From NCBI RefSeq assembly GCF_000820505.1, contig NZ_JWJD01000003.1:1-64000 (forward strand): a DNA stretch of 64,000 nt, given 5' to 3'. Position 1 is the first letter of the stretch. The number at the start of each line of letters is the position of its first letter. Source of the stretch: Geoalkalibacter ferrihydriticus DSM 17813 (GTDB lineage Bacteria > Desulfobacterota > Desulfuromonadia > Desulfuromonadales > Geoalkalibacteraceae). Shown one piece after another: positions 44,471 to 53,105 of this stretch. The notes beneath the pieces are model-generated. The model was not told the DNA's origin. It worked only from the letters and a program-made list of their open reading frames with translations, and searched no databases. A program made the position numbers and the translations under genes.

Positions 44471-46399
44471 ATGTTTCAGTTACAGGACGTAAAAAAATTC
44501 TTCGCCGACCGCGCCATCTTTGCAGGCATCAACTGGACGATCGGCACTCAGGATCGTATCGGCCTGTGCGGCGAGAACGGCGCCGGCAAGACGACTCTGC
44601 TGCGTTTGCTGGCCGGACAGATCGTTGCCGACGAGGGCCAGGTGCGCAGTGGGCGCGACGCCACTCTGGGCTATCTGCCCCAGGATGGACTGGACTATCG
44701 CGGCCGCACCCTGTTTGATGAAGTGCGTAGCGCCCTCGATGAGTTGCTGAGTCTGGAGCGCGAGCTCAAACGTCTTGAACAGTCCCTTGCGGCCAGCCAG
44801 GATGAGCGCGATCTTGAACGCTACGCTCTGGTGCAGGAAATGTTTCTTCAGCGCGGCGGCTATACCATGGAGGCGGAAATCGGCAAAGTGCTTCACGGAT
44901 TGGGCTTTGCCGAAAGTGATTGGGAGCGGCCCTGCGAACATTTTTCCGGTGGCTGGCAGATGCGTATCGGTCTGGCCAAGCTTCTATTGCGCCGTCCCAA
45001 CCTGCTGCTGCTTGACGAACCGACCAATCATCTTGACCTGCCCGCACGTGACTGGCTTGAAGATTATCTCACCCGCTACCCTTTCGCAGTGGTCATGGTG
45101 TCCCATGATCGCTTTTTTCTTGATCGGGTGGTGACACGCATCGTTGAAATCTGGAACGGCCGGCTGACGGAATATCCGGGAAACTACAGTCGCTATCTCG
45201 AGGCCCGCGAGGCGCGCATCAGCGCTCTGCGCGAGGCCCGTCGCCGCCAGGACGAGGAGATCGCGCGCATTGAGGCGTTCATCAACCGCTTCCGTTACCA
45301 GGCCAACAAGGCGGCATTGGTGCAAAGCCGCGTCAAGCAGTTGGAAAAGATTGAGCGCATCGAGGTGCCGCCGGGGCGAAAAAAAATCGCTTTTCGGTTT
45401 CCCGATCCGCCCAAGGGGGGCCGGTTGGCCTTGGAACTCAAGGGTGTATCCCATGGCTACGGTGAACTACAGGTGCTCAAAAACATCGATTTGCTGGTCG
45501 AGCGTGGCGAGCGCATGGCCCTGGTCGGCCCCAACGGCGCCGGAAAATCAACTCTGATGCGGATTCTCGCCGGCGTCGAAGCGCCGCTGGCGGGCAGTCG
45601 CGAAGAAGGGCACAATCTTAAATTCGGCTATTTTGCTCAGGATCAGGCGCGCGCCCTTGACGCCACGCGTACCGTTCTCGAAGAAATCACCGCGGCGGCG
45701 CCTTTTGATATGGTGCCGCGGGTGCGCGACGTGCTCGGTGCTTTTCTCTTTTCCGGTGACGATGTTCACAAACGGGTCTCTGTACTCTCCGGCGGTGAAC
45801 GCAACCGTTTGGCCCTGGCGATTCTGCTGCTGCATCCGGCTAACCTGTTGTTGCTCGATGAACCGACCAACCATCTTGATCTGCAATCCAAGGACGTGCT
45901 GCTCGACGCCCTGCGGCACTACAACGGCACCCTGGTATTTGTGTCTCACGATCGTTATTTTGTCGATGCGCTGGCGACGCGCGTGGTAGAGGTTGGTGGC
46001 GGGCGCCTGGCCAGCCATCCCGGCAACTATGAAGATTTTCTGCGTGCCCGCGAACAGACAGGTGATCTGAGCCACTCCCGTGAACGGGTTGAACAGCACC
46101 GGGAGCAGGACCAGGCACCGGTGCCCCTTGAGCGCGAATCACGCCAACAGTCGCAACACGAGCGCAAGGAAGCCAAGCGTCAGGAACGGCGGCGGCAGAA
46201 GGATCTCGACGAAGTGCAGGTTCTGATCGAAGCCTGCGAGATGCAACTGGCAGATCTGGAGGCACGCATGGCCGCACCGGACTTTTTCGTCGATGCCGAA
46301 CGCGCGCGCAGCGCCGGGGCCGAACATGAGCGTCTGCAGGCCGAGTTGGCCCGGCTTTATCTGCGCTGGGAAGAGCTCGAGTTCGAGGCGGCCGGCTAG
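44471..46399 (+). CDS. ABC-F family ATPase (tandem ABC, no membrane domain)
   Basis: A 642-aa protein with two ABC cassettes: GENGAGKTT at 34-42 and GPNGAGKST near 353. Each has an LLLDEPTNHLDL Walker B; the second has LSGGERNR, and the first a related SGGWQMRIG. An interdomain linker with basic helices (about 240-290) and a C-terminal coiled coil (about 550-642) match the Uup/EttA-like group. ABC-F proteins act on ribosomes in translation, stall rescue or antibiotic protection; the subtype here is not clear. A start at ATG 44471 is favoured. Confidence 0.9.
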   Translation: MFQLQDVKKFFADRAIFAGINWTIGTQDRIGLCGENGAGKTTLLRLLAGQIVADEGQVRSGRDATLGYLPQDGLDYRGRTLFDEVRSALDELLSLERELKRLEQSLAASQDERDLERYALVQEMFLQRGGYTMEAEIGKVLHGLGFAESDWERPCEHFSGGWQMRIGLAKLLLRRPNLLLLDEPTNHLDLPARDWLEDYLTRYPFAVVMVSHDRFFLDRVVTRIVEIWNGRLTEYPGNYSRYLEAREARISALREARRRQDEEIARIEAFINRFRYQANKAALVQSRVKQLEKIERIEVPPGRKKIAFRFPDPPKGGRLALELKGVSHGYGELQVLKNIDLLVERGERMALVGPNGAGKSTLMRILAGVEAPLAGSREEGHNLKFGYFAQDQARALDATRTVLEEITAAAPFDMVPRVRDVLGAFLFSGDDVHKRVSVLSGGERNRLALAILLLHPANLLLLDEPTNHLDLQSKDVLLDALRHYNGTLVFVSHDRYFVDALATRVVEVGGGRLASHPGNYEDFLRAREQTGDLSHSRERVEQHREQDQAPVPLERESRQQSQHERKEAKRQERRRQKDLDEVQVLIEACEMQLADLEARMAAPDFFVDAERARSAGAEHERLQAELARLYLRWEELEFEAAG

Positions 46400-46484
46400 G
46401 CCTGTGATGGCGACGTCTCGGCATCACCAAAAAATGTCTCAGAATTATGCGACCCGACTAACCACACGAAACACCAGGACAGCC

Positions 46485-47792
46485 ATGAGCAATGCTCCTT
46501 TCGTCGTGACAGTCGCCAGCGAGAAGGGCGGGGTCGGCAAAACTACCGTCGCCACCAATCTGGCTGTTTACCTGAAAGCTTTGCGCGAAGATCTGCCAGT
46601 AACTATCGCCTCCTTCGATAACCATTTCAGTATCGATGCCATGTTTGCCATCGGTGAGCATCGCGGAACTTCGGTGCGCGACCTGTTTGTGCAAAGTCGG
46701 GCTCCACAGGCGACCCTGGGTGAGTACGGGGTGCAATTTTTTGCCTCCGAGCGGCACCTTCCCGAACCTGGCGGCGGCACCGACAGTCTGCGGGCGGCGC
46801 TCGCGGCATCACAACTGGGCGGCATTCTGATTCTCGATACCCGTCCGATTCTGGATTATTTCACCCGCAGCGCTCTGGCTGCTGCCGATCTGGTTCTGGC
46901 CCCGGTCAAGGATCGCGCCTCGCTGGTCAATGTCGCGGCCCTGCAGCGGGCTTTGCACGACGAAAACGGCGATGCGAGCTGCCTGTGGCTGCTGCCGAGC
47001 CTCATCGACCGACGGTCGCGCTTGCGCGAAGGGGTGAGCCTAGAGGATTTTCTGGTGTTTGCGGCCCGTGAGCGCGGTTACCAGCTTGCGCCCACGGTCC
47101 TTGCCAAAAGTCCCAAGGTCGAAGGGCTGGCCACGGGTTTTTCGCGCCGCACCTATCCGGTGCTGACCCACGCGCGCGGCACCCTGGTGCATGCCCAGTT
47201 ACGCGTTCTGGCCAGTTTCGTGTTGGAGCGCTTTGCCGCCGCCGACCTGCCCTTATCGCTGCGCCGACAGGCGCAAGCCGCGTGTGCGGCGCGCCGTCCC
47301 CCGCGAAGGCTGGCCCCTGAATGCCCCCTGTGCGGCGAGGCTCCCGCTGCCTCCGGCGGTTGGTTCTGTGAAGATCCTGCGCGTCGCCGCCGTAGTTTCT
47401 TGCATGGCTCTTGCCTGGAGGGGGTGCTGGGGGAACTCGATCCCGCCGAGCTTTTCCCTTGTGGGGGAGCGCTGGTGGTGGATAAGCCCGAGCCGGGTTG
47501 GCGGGAGGAAAACGCTTTGTATCTGCATGGATTTAGCCAGGAGGGAGCCGTGTCCGTCCGGCAGGAGCTGCTGGGTGAGGCCAAGCAACCATTTTATGAT
47601 TTTCTACGTGCCGTCTGCGGGCGTCTGCCGGAAGAGCTGCCCGCGACTCGAATCCTGCTGACGGCCGGCGGCGAAGAGCCTCCATTTTATCCAACTCCGG
47701 CCGACTACCGTCGTTACGCGGTCCTGCGGCGACAGATTCTCAGACAGCTGCGAAGTTCTTTCAAGCCAGGAAGCCCGGCCGATGAAGCGTGA
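46485..47792 (+). CDS. ParA/MinD-like ATPase with a C-terminal cysteine-rich region
   Basis: A 435-aa protein. The N-terminal half has the deviant Walker A KGGVGKTT at 14-21 and resembles ParA/MinD P-loop ATPases. The second half (about 245-435) is Cys-rich, with CPLCGEAPAASGGWFC near 280 and HGSC shortly after, and an all-alpha or mixed end. No ParB partner is nearby. It starts 86 bases after the ABC-F gene. A chromosome-partition or protein-positioning role is possible, but the fused tail is unusual. Confidence 0.75.
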   Translation: MSNAPFVVTVASEKGGVGKTTVATNLAVYLKALREDLPVTIASFDNHFSIDAMFAIGEHRGTSVRDLFVQSRAPQATLGEYGVQFFASERHLPEPGGGTDSLRAALAASQLGGILILDTRPILDYFTRSALAAADLVLAPVKDRASLVNVAALQRALHDENGDASCLWLLPSLIDRRSRLREGVSLEDFLVFAARERGYQLAPTVLAKSPKVEGLATGFSRRTYPVLTHARGTLVHAQLRVLASFVLERFAAADLPLSLRRQAQAACAARRPPRRLAPECPLCGEAPAASGGWFCEDPARRRRSFLHGSCLEGVLGELDPAELFPCGGALVVDKPEPGWREENALYLHGFSQEGAVSVRQELLGEAKQPFYDFLRAVCGRLPEELPATRILLTAGGEEPPFYPTPADYRRYAVLRRQILRQLRSSFKPGSPADEA

Positions 47793-47917
47793 GAGAGAGC
47801 AGGCGGGTCCTCCACCTCGGCGGCCAGGTGCCGGCCCATGAAATTTTCCTCGACAAAGACCGCACCACGCCCCTGTGGCCTTCCCTAGATCCTTTTGGTG
47901 ATTTGCGGACTTTAATG

Positions 47918-47947
47918 TTGACAGTCTATTTTATTTGTTTGTAGGAT
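47918..47947 (+). promoter_or_regulatory. Promoter candidate for the DUF4388-like gene
   Basis: TTGACA at 47918-47923, 18-base spacer, TAGGAT at 47942-47947. A GCGGCGCG/CGCGCCGC-like palindrome at 47958-47973 lies just downstream and could be an operator or a leader hairpin. Confidence 0.5.
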
Positions 47948-47997
47948 CATTCAGTTTGCGGCGCGTGCGCCGCGCGACTCATGGAGAGAGAACCTGC

Positions 47998-48951
47998 ATG
48001 ATTTTACTGCCGCGCGGAAACCCTTTGAAGGAAAATCTCAACCCCGGCAGGGTTGACCTTCCCGGCGCCTTACGCAAGCTGCGCGCCGGTCATTTTACTG
48101 GCTACCTGCGTTTTGAAATGGCCGCAGGGACCGGTATCCTTATTTTCGAGCAAGGCAAACTGGTCAGCGCCTTGTTTGAAGGCGAAAACGAGCGCTTGGT
48201 CGCCCGCGATGCTATCGGTCGCATTTTTGAAGAGTCTTTGCTCGGCAACGCCCGCCTCGATATTTATCAGCTCTCACCCGAGTTGGCTCTGAGCATCCAC
48301 TCCCTGTTGCACGGCGAGGTGCTTTACCAGCGGCAGGAACTCAAGCTCATCGACATCAAGGCGCTGCTCGGACGCATTCGGGAAGAGCGCATGAACGGCT
48401 GCCTGCGCATCTATGCCGGCGATCGCATCGCTTTGATATTTTATGACCGGGGCAATGCCCTGGGGTTCTTTCATGACGGCGCGACGGATATCGAAACCAC
48501 CGCCGACACCTCTATGTCCATTGCCCGGCTGCCCGGCGCCAAAATTGATCTTCTCGCCACCTCGAGTCTGGAAGACCTGATGCTGACCGATCTGCAGGAT
48601 TCGGCTGATCTTGAGCCCCTGTGGCAGAAAGCGCGCAAGCTGATGCAGGAGCGCCGCCGGCGCCAGGAAGCCGAGGATGGACGAGCCCTGGAAGAGCTTG
48701 ACGCCCAGCGTCGACAGCGCCTGCTGGCTTTGCTGAGCGAGATTGGGGCCAAACATCTGGGCAAAGTCGGCGCGGCATTGACCGAGAAGGAATTTGAGCG
48801 AAGCGTCACTGCGGGCACTCTGATTACCGAAGCGAGTCTGGTCAACTTTTACGTCAACCTGACCCGCGCGGCCCGCATGGTGGCCGGCAACACCCGTGTC
48901 AACCACATGCTCGACGAAATGAAAAGCGGGGTTAAGGCTCTGTTTAAATAG
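47998..48951 (+). CDS. DUF4388-like protein
   Basis: A 317-aa soluble protein. The first about 110 residues have the DUF4388 pattern (LPGALRKLRAGHFTGYLRFE... ILIFEQGKLVSALFEGEN), found in Myxococcus, Geobacter and related gene-regulation or motility-associated proteins. A second similar beta-rich block follows (ALLGRIREERMNGCLRIYAG), then a basic coiled coil and a helical end. It may bind a partner in signalling. It starts at ATG 47998 with GGAGAGAG upstream and continues into the next gene after 23 bases. Confidence 0.7.
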   Translation: MILLPRGNPLKENLNPGRVDLPGALRKLRAGHFTGYLRFEMAAGTGILIFEQGKLVSALFEGENERLVARDAIGRIFEESLLGNARLDIYQLSPELALSIHSLLHGEVLYQRQELKLIDIKALLGRIREERMNGCLRIYAGDRIALIFYDRGNALGFFHDGATDIETTADTSMSIARLPGAKIDLLATSSLEDLMLTDLQDSADLEPLWQKARKLMQERRRRQEAEDGRALEELDAQRRQRLLALLSEIGAKHLGKVGAALTEKEFERSVTAGTLITEASLVNFYVNLTRAARMVAGNTRVNHMLDEMKSGVKALFK

Positions 48952-48974
48952 ACGAGACCGGAGGAATTGCCGTC

Positions 48975-49661
48975 ATGGATCTGGGCATTTTGCAGATAGG
49001 CCTCTGGCTGATTGCCGGAGGAGTTTCATTTTATTTCAGCCTCAACAACGCCCGGGTATGGACCAGTATCTGCCTGGGTTTTTTTCTGATCCTCATCGGT
49101 GAAATCATCCCCTCCGCAGTGCCCTTCCTGCCGGGGCTGGACATCCCCGAGATTCAGGCGCTGGGCGCCATCGTCAGCACCATCGCCATCATGGTCATGA
49201 CCCACGGCTTCATGGAATATTACGTTTTTTCGCGCACTCTGGAGCTCGAAGGAAATAAAGCCCATGTTTTTCTGGGGACGGGGCTGGTGATCGCCGGGTC
49301 GTTGATTTTCGTGCTCGTTAATCCCACGCCCTCGGCCCGCACCCTGGAAATCATTGGCGTCATCGAAAAAGCCAACTGGGTTTTTCTTTCCATCATCAAC
49401 ATCGACATGATTCGCAAGATTTATTTCAACGTCAAAGATACGCCCATCAGTCGCGGCTTTCTTGCCTTCGTGGCGATTTTTGTCTTTATCTTTCTCTGGA
49501 AAGGCTCGCAGCTCTATATCGAGGTTTACGATCTGCGGACGCTGGCCGTGGATTATCCCTTCCGCTACAATCTCTCCGCCGTCGTCGCAAATCTGGGCAA
49601 CCTGCTTGCCAGCGTCACCGTCGGCGGCACCTTCCTCTATCTGGCGCGCCTGTTGCGCTGA
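48975..49661 (+). CDS. Seven-helix integral membrane protein
   Basis: A 228-aa membrane protein with seven predicted helices and no soluble domain, like the stand-alone 7TM sensor part of some signalling proteins. A conserved-looking EIIPSAVPFLPGLDIPE loop lies between helices 2 and 3. Cotranscribed with the DUF4388-like gene, so the two may work together. Function unknown. Confidence 0.7.
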   Translation: MDLGILQIGLWLIAGGVSFYFSLNNARVWTSICLGFFLILIGEIIPSAVPFLPGLDIPEIQALGAIVSTIAIMVMTHGFMEYYVFSRTLELEGNKAHVFLGTGLVIAGSLIFVLVNPTPSARTLEIIGVIEKANWVFLSIINIDMIRKIYFNVKDTPISRGFLAFVAIFVFIFLWKGSQLYIEVYDLRTLAVDYPFRYNLSAVVANLGNLLASVTVGGTFLYLARLLR

Positions 49662-49672
49662 TTTTTTCTGGA

Positions 49673-49709
49673 CAAAGAGCCGCTTTTTCACAAAAAAAGC
49701 GGCTCTTTG
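49673..49709. terminator. Bidirectional terminator after the seven-helix gene
   Basis: A 16-bp stem (49673-49688 with 49694-49709) around CACAA, with CAAAGAGCCGC and T/A runs on its arms. Confidence 0.85.
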
Positions 49710-49837
49710 TCATGCGCCTGGGGCGCCGGATTCAACATCAGCTCTCGGGGGGAAGTGGGCGATCGGCTCACACCTTGGGCGGACACTCTCCTTCCGAAAA
49801 TACCAACAGGCTATCGGTCCCCTGCGCCTTGCGGGTT

Positions 49838-50053
49838 TCAGGCGCGGTTGCCCCGCGTGGTCAGTTCGTGGCCGCAGCGGCTGCAGAACATTTTTATCAA
49901 GGTTCCTTCGCGGTCGGGTTGCGATCGTTTTTTTTTGGCGCTGTTCGTCGGCTCGTCATCCTTTAGGGTGTCGCGTGAAGTGGCGGTCGCCAGCCCCTCG
50001 CGATGTTCGACGCCGAAGCAGTTAGGGCAGGTCACCTGATTGCGGGATTTCAT
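49838..50053 (-). CDS. Small two-CXXC zinc-ribbon-type protein
   Basis: A 71-aa protein starting MKSRNQVTCPNCFG at ATG 50053, behind GGAGG. It has CPNC near the start and CSRC near the end, so a zinc ribbon with a charged middle is likely. Family unknown. It runs opposite to the flanking genes, between the seven-helix gene and nadC. Confidence 0.75.
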   Translation of the reverse strand: MKSRNQVTCPNCFGVEHREGLATATSRDTLKDDEPTNSAKKKRSQPDREGTLIKMFCSRCGHELTTRGNRA

Positions 50054-50148
50054 AGGCCTCCTCTCGATGCAATACTTATTGTGGACTTTTAACAAGAGAG
50101 CCGAAAAAAGTAAAGGGAATCACGCATCTTGGGGCGGGGCATTTTTCG

Positions 50149-50177
50149 TTGCGAGGGACCCCTCCCTATGCTATAAA
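50149..50177 (+). promoter_or_regulatory. Sigma-70-type promoter of nadC-birA-coaX
   Basis: TTGCGA at 50149-50154, a 17-base spacer and TATAAA at 50172-50177, followed by the nadC start at 50211. Confidence 0.65.
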
Positions 50178-50210
50178 AAGCTGTTTTTATGAAACTTTCA
50201 GGGGGTTTTC

Positions 50211-51032
50211 ATGTTTGAAGTCGAGCGCATCATCCGCACCGCTCTCAATGAAGATATCGGCGCCGGTGATCTAACCACCGAAGCTACGGTTGCGGGCGGC
50301 ACTCAAGGTGAGGCGCGCCTTGTCGCCAAGGAAGACTTTGTTCTTGCCGGCATTGAAGTGGCACGGCAGGTTTTTCACTGCGTTGATGCCAATGTTGCCT
50401 TCGATGCGCACAAGCAAGATGCCCAACAGGTGCGCAAGGGCGAGGTGCTGGCAGTCATGCGGGGGAACGCGGCCTCTCTGCTGCAAGCCGAACGGGTGGC
50501 GCTCAACCTGGTGCAGCGCATGTGTGGTGTCGCCACCCTGACCGCCGCATTTGTCGATGCGGTGGCTGGCACCGGCGCCCAAATCGTGGATACTCGAAAA
50601 ACCACGCCGGGGCTGCGCATTCTTGAAAAATACGCCGTGCGTATGGGGGGGGGGCGCAATCATCGCTATGCCCTGTATGACGGGGTGCTGATCAAGGAAA
50701 ATCACATTGCCGCCGCCGGAGGCATTTCCGCGGCTGTTGAACGGGCCCGGCAGCGCCTGTCGCACATCCACAAAATTGAAATCGAAACACAGACCCTCGA
50801 CGAGGTGCGTGAAGCCCTGGTTGCCGGTGCCGACATCATCCTGCTGGACAATATGGATGTCGCCATGTTGCGTGAAGCCGTCGGGGTGGTTGCCGGTCGG
50901 GCCCTGACCGAAGCTTCGGGCGGGGTCAACCTCAAGAGCGTGCGCGGTATCGCCGAGACCGGCGTCGATCTCATTTCCGTGGGTGCTCTGACCCATTCCT
51001 ATCGTGCAGTGGATATCTCCATGCTCTTTTGA
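50211..51032 (+). CDS. nadC: Nicotinate-nucleotide pyrophosphorylase (quinolinate phosphoribosyltransferase)
   Basis: A 273-aa NadC: N-terminal barrel-cap region with EDIGAGDLTTEA, then GTGAQIVDTRKTTPGLR and HRYALYDGVLIKENHI, and ILLDNMD. It converts quinolinate and PRPP to nicotinate mononucleotide for NAD. It is the first of a cofactor cluster with birA and coaX; AGGGGGTTTTC precedes ATG 50211. Confidence 0.95.
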   Translation: MFEVERIIRTALNEDIGAGDLTTEATVAGGTQGEARLVAKEDFVLAGIEVARQVFHCVDANVAFDAHKQDAQQVRKGEVLAVMRGNAASLLQAERVALNLVQRMCGVATLTAAFVDAVAGTGAQIVDTRKTTPGLRILEKYAVRMGGGRNHRYALYDGVLIKENHIAAAGGISAAVERARQRLSHIHKIEIETQTLDEVREALVAGADIILLDNMDVAMLREAVGVVAGRALTEASGGVNLKSVRGIAETGVDLISVGALTHSYRAVDISMLF

Positions 51033-51100
51033 GGATTCGCATGGCCGTTTTCGGTGAATGGCTTCTCATCACTGTTCGTCACGGGTTTTTGTGAAATTTT

Positions 51101-52093
51101 ATGGTTTCAGTTCCCCACAGTTCTCAAAATGCCGTTCTTGCCCTCCTGCGCGAGCAGAATGGCGCCTGTGTTTCCGGCGCGGAGCTGAGTCGGCGGCTCG
51201 GAGTTTCGCGTACTGCCATCTGGAAACAGATCGGTGCCCTGCGCCTTCAGGGATACCGCATCGAAGCGGCGCCATCGCGCGGATATCGTCTTCTTGGCGG
51301 CCCCGATCTGGTGACTGCCGGAGAACTGCAGGCCGGTCTTAAAACCGCCCTGGTGGGCCGCAATCTGGTTTATTTCGCCGAGACTGATTCAACCAACATT
51401 CAGGCGCAACGTGCGGCGGAAGAGGGGGCGGCCGACGGCACCGTGGTCGTTGCCGACAGCCAGAGCGCCGGCAAGGGCCGTATGGGTCGGCGCTGGACAT
51501 CCCCGGCGGGAGTCAATCTCTACACCTCGGTGCTGCTGCGCCCCGCAGTGCCGCCTTTGCGCGCTCCCCAGCTTACTTTTGTCGCCGCGCTGGCTGTCGC
51601 CCGCACGATTCGCGAGCATTGTGGGTTGCCGGCCGAAGTGAAATGGCCCAACGATATTCTGCTCGACGGCTGCAAGGTCGCCGGACTGCTCAGCGAAATG
51701 AGTGCCGAGAGCGAGCGGATTCATTATGTGGTGCTGGGCATGGGTCTCAACGTCAATATGGATGCCGATCAGTTTCCCGCTGATTTGCGCTACCCAGCTA
51801 CCTCCCTGAAGCTGGCTGCCGGGCATGGGTGGGACCGCGCCCCCCTGGCTCGCCACCTGTATCGCCTCCTCGAAGAGATTTACCAGCAGTTTCTCGACCA
51901 GGGGTTCGCGCCCATTGCCCGTCAGTGGGAGGAACTGTGCCCCTGGAGCGGCCGCGCTATCGAGGTGGACCGCGGTGTGGATTGCCTCCGCGGCACCTTC
52001 GCCGGAATCGACGAAAACGGCGCTCTGCTGCTCGACATCGGGAGCGGCTCCCCCATCAAGATTTACGCCGGCGACGTGCGCCCCATCGATTAA
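51101..52093 (+). CDS. birA: Biotin-[acetyl-CoA-carboxylase] ligase/repressor BirA
   Basis: A 330-aa bifunctional protein. An N-terminal winged-HTH (about 5-65, VSGAELSRRLGVSRTAIWKQI) precedes the ligase domain with the biotin-ATP loop SAGKGRMGRRWTSPAG, KWPNDILLDG and a small C-terminal SH3-like domain. It attaches biotin to carboxylases and, with its HTH, may repress biotin genes. No biotin operon lies in the window. Confidence 0.94.
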   Translation: MVSVPHSSQNAVLALLREQNGACVSGAELSRRLGVSRTAIWKQIGALRLQGYRIEAAPSRGYRLLGGPDLVTAGELQAGLKTALVGRNLVYFAETDSTNIQAQRAAEEGAADGTVVVADSQSAGKGRMGRRWTSPAGVNLYTSVLLRPAVPPLRAPQLTFVAALAVARTIREHCGLPAEVKWPNDILLDGCKVAGLLSEMSAESERIHYVVLGMGLNVNMDADQFPADLRYPATSLKLAAGHGWDRAPLARHLYRLLEEIYQQFLDQGFAPIARQWEELCPWSGRAIEVDRGVDCLRGTFAGIDENGALLLDIGSGSPIKIYAGDVRPID

Positions 52094-52153
52094 GGACTGA
52101 AGGCGCCCTGATCTGCTATGATCACCGACAACTGACTACGGACAACTGACCCT

Positions 52154-52927
52154 ATGCTGCTCGCCATCGACATCGGTAACACCAATACCGTTCTGGGCCT
52201 TTACGAAGGTAGCCGCCTGACGCGCAGTTGGCGCATCAATACCGACAAGGCACGCACTGTCGACGAATATGCCATCGTCATCCACGACCTGTTCCGTCTT
52301 GGCGATATTCATTTTCGCGACATTCATGACGTCATCATCTCCTGCGTCGTGCCGCCCCTGCTCAACACCTTCGAGTTTCTGTGCCGTCAATATTTCAGCA
52401 AAAAACCTCAGGTTGTCGGGCCGGGTATTAAGACCGGCATGCCCATTCACTACGACAATCCCAAGGAAGTCGGCGCCGACCGCATCGTTAATGCGGTTGC
52501 CGCCTATGAACGCTATCGCCGCAGCCTGATCATCGTCGATTTCGGCACCGCCACCACTTTCGATTTCATCTCAGCGCGGGGCGAGTATCAGGGTGGGGCC
52601 ATCGCACCGGGCGTGGGGATTTCCGCCGAAGCGCTGTTTGAGAGGGCAAGCAAGCTGCCGCGGGTGGAAATCGCTCGCCCCCCCCAAGTGATCGCCAAAA
52701 CCACCGTGGGCAGCATGCAGGCCGGGATCTTTTTCGGCTATGTCGGCTTAGTGGACGGTATCGTCGAGCGCATGAAAAGCGAGGTGCGCGAAGAGCCGCT
52801 GGTCGTGGCCACGGGCGGGTTGGCGGCGTTGATTGCAGAAAGTTCGAAATGCATCGACGAAGTGGCCCCGGATCTGACACTGGAGGGTTTGCGTATCATT
52901 CACGCGCGCAATCGGGGCGGCTTTTGA
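52154..52927 (+). CDS. coaX: Type III pantothenate kinase
   Basis: A 257-aa CoaX kinase starting [19 protein letters not shown] (P-loop type DIGNTN at 6-11). It has [15 protein letters not shown] and [11 protein letters not shown], and makes phosphopantothenate in CoA synthesis. Type III enzymes need K+ or NH4+ and are not inhibited by CoA. Length is normal. The ribosome site before ATG 52154 is weak. Confidence 0.94.
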   Translation: MLLAIDIGNTNTVLGLYEGSRLTRSWRINTDKARTVDEYAIVIHDLFRLGDIHFRDIHDVIISCVVPPLLNTFEFLCRQYFSKKPQVVGPGIKTGMPIHYDNPKEVGADRIVNAVAAYERYRRSLIIVDFGTATTFDFISARGEYQGGAIAPGVGISAEALFERASKLPRVEIARPPQVIAKTTVGSMQAGIFFGYVGLVDGIVERMKSEVREEPLVVATGGLAALIAESSKCIDEVAPDLTLEGLRIIHARNRGGF

Positions 52928-53105
52928 CAGGCTGACCGGCGGGTGGTAGACTTGTCCAGCACCAGAGAAATCTCAATCATTTCAGGGAGGTGTCAGCGAA
53001 GAGGGAGCGCATGAAATATTCACCAGGGCGGTAGCGCCCAAGAGTCTTTTCCACCAGGTTGTCATGCGACACAAGTCGCCACACAATGGAGTGAAAGGAG
53101 AAACC

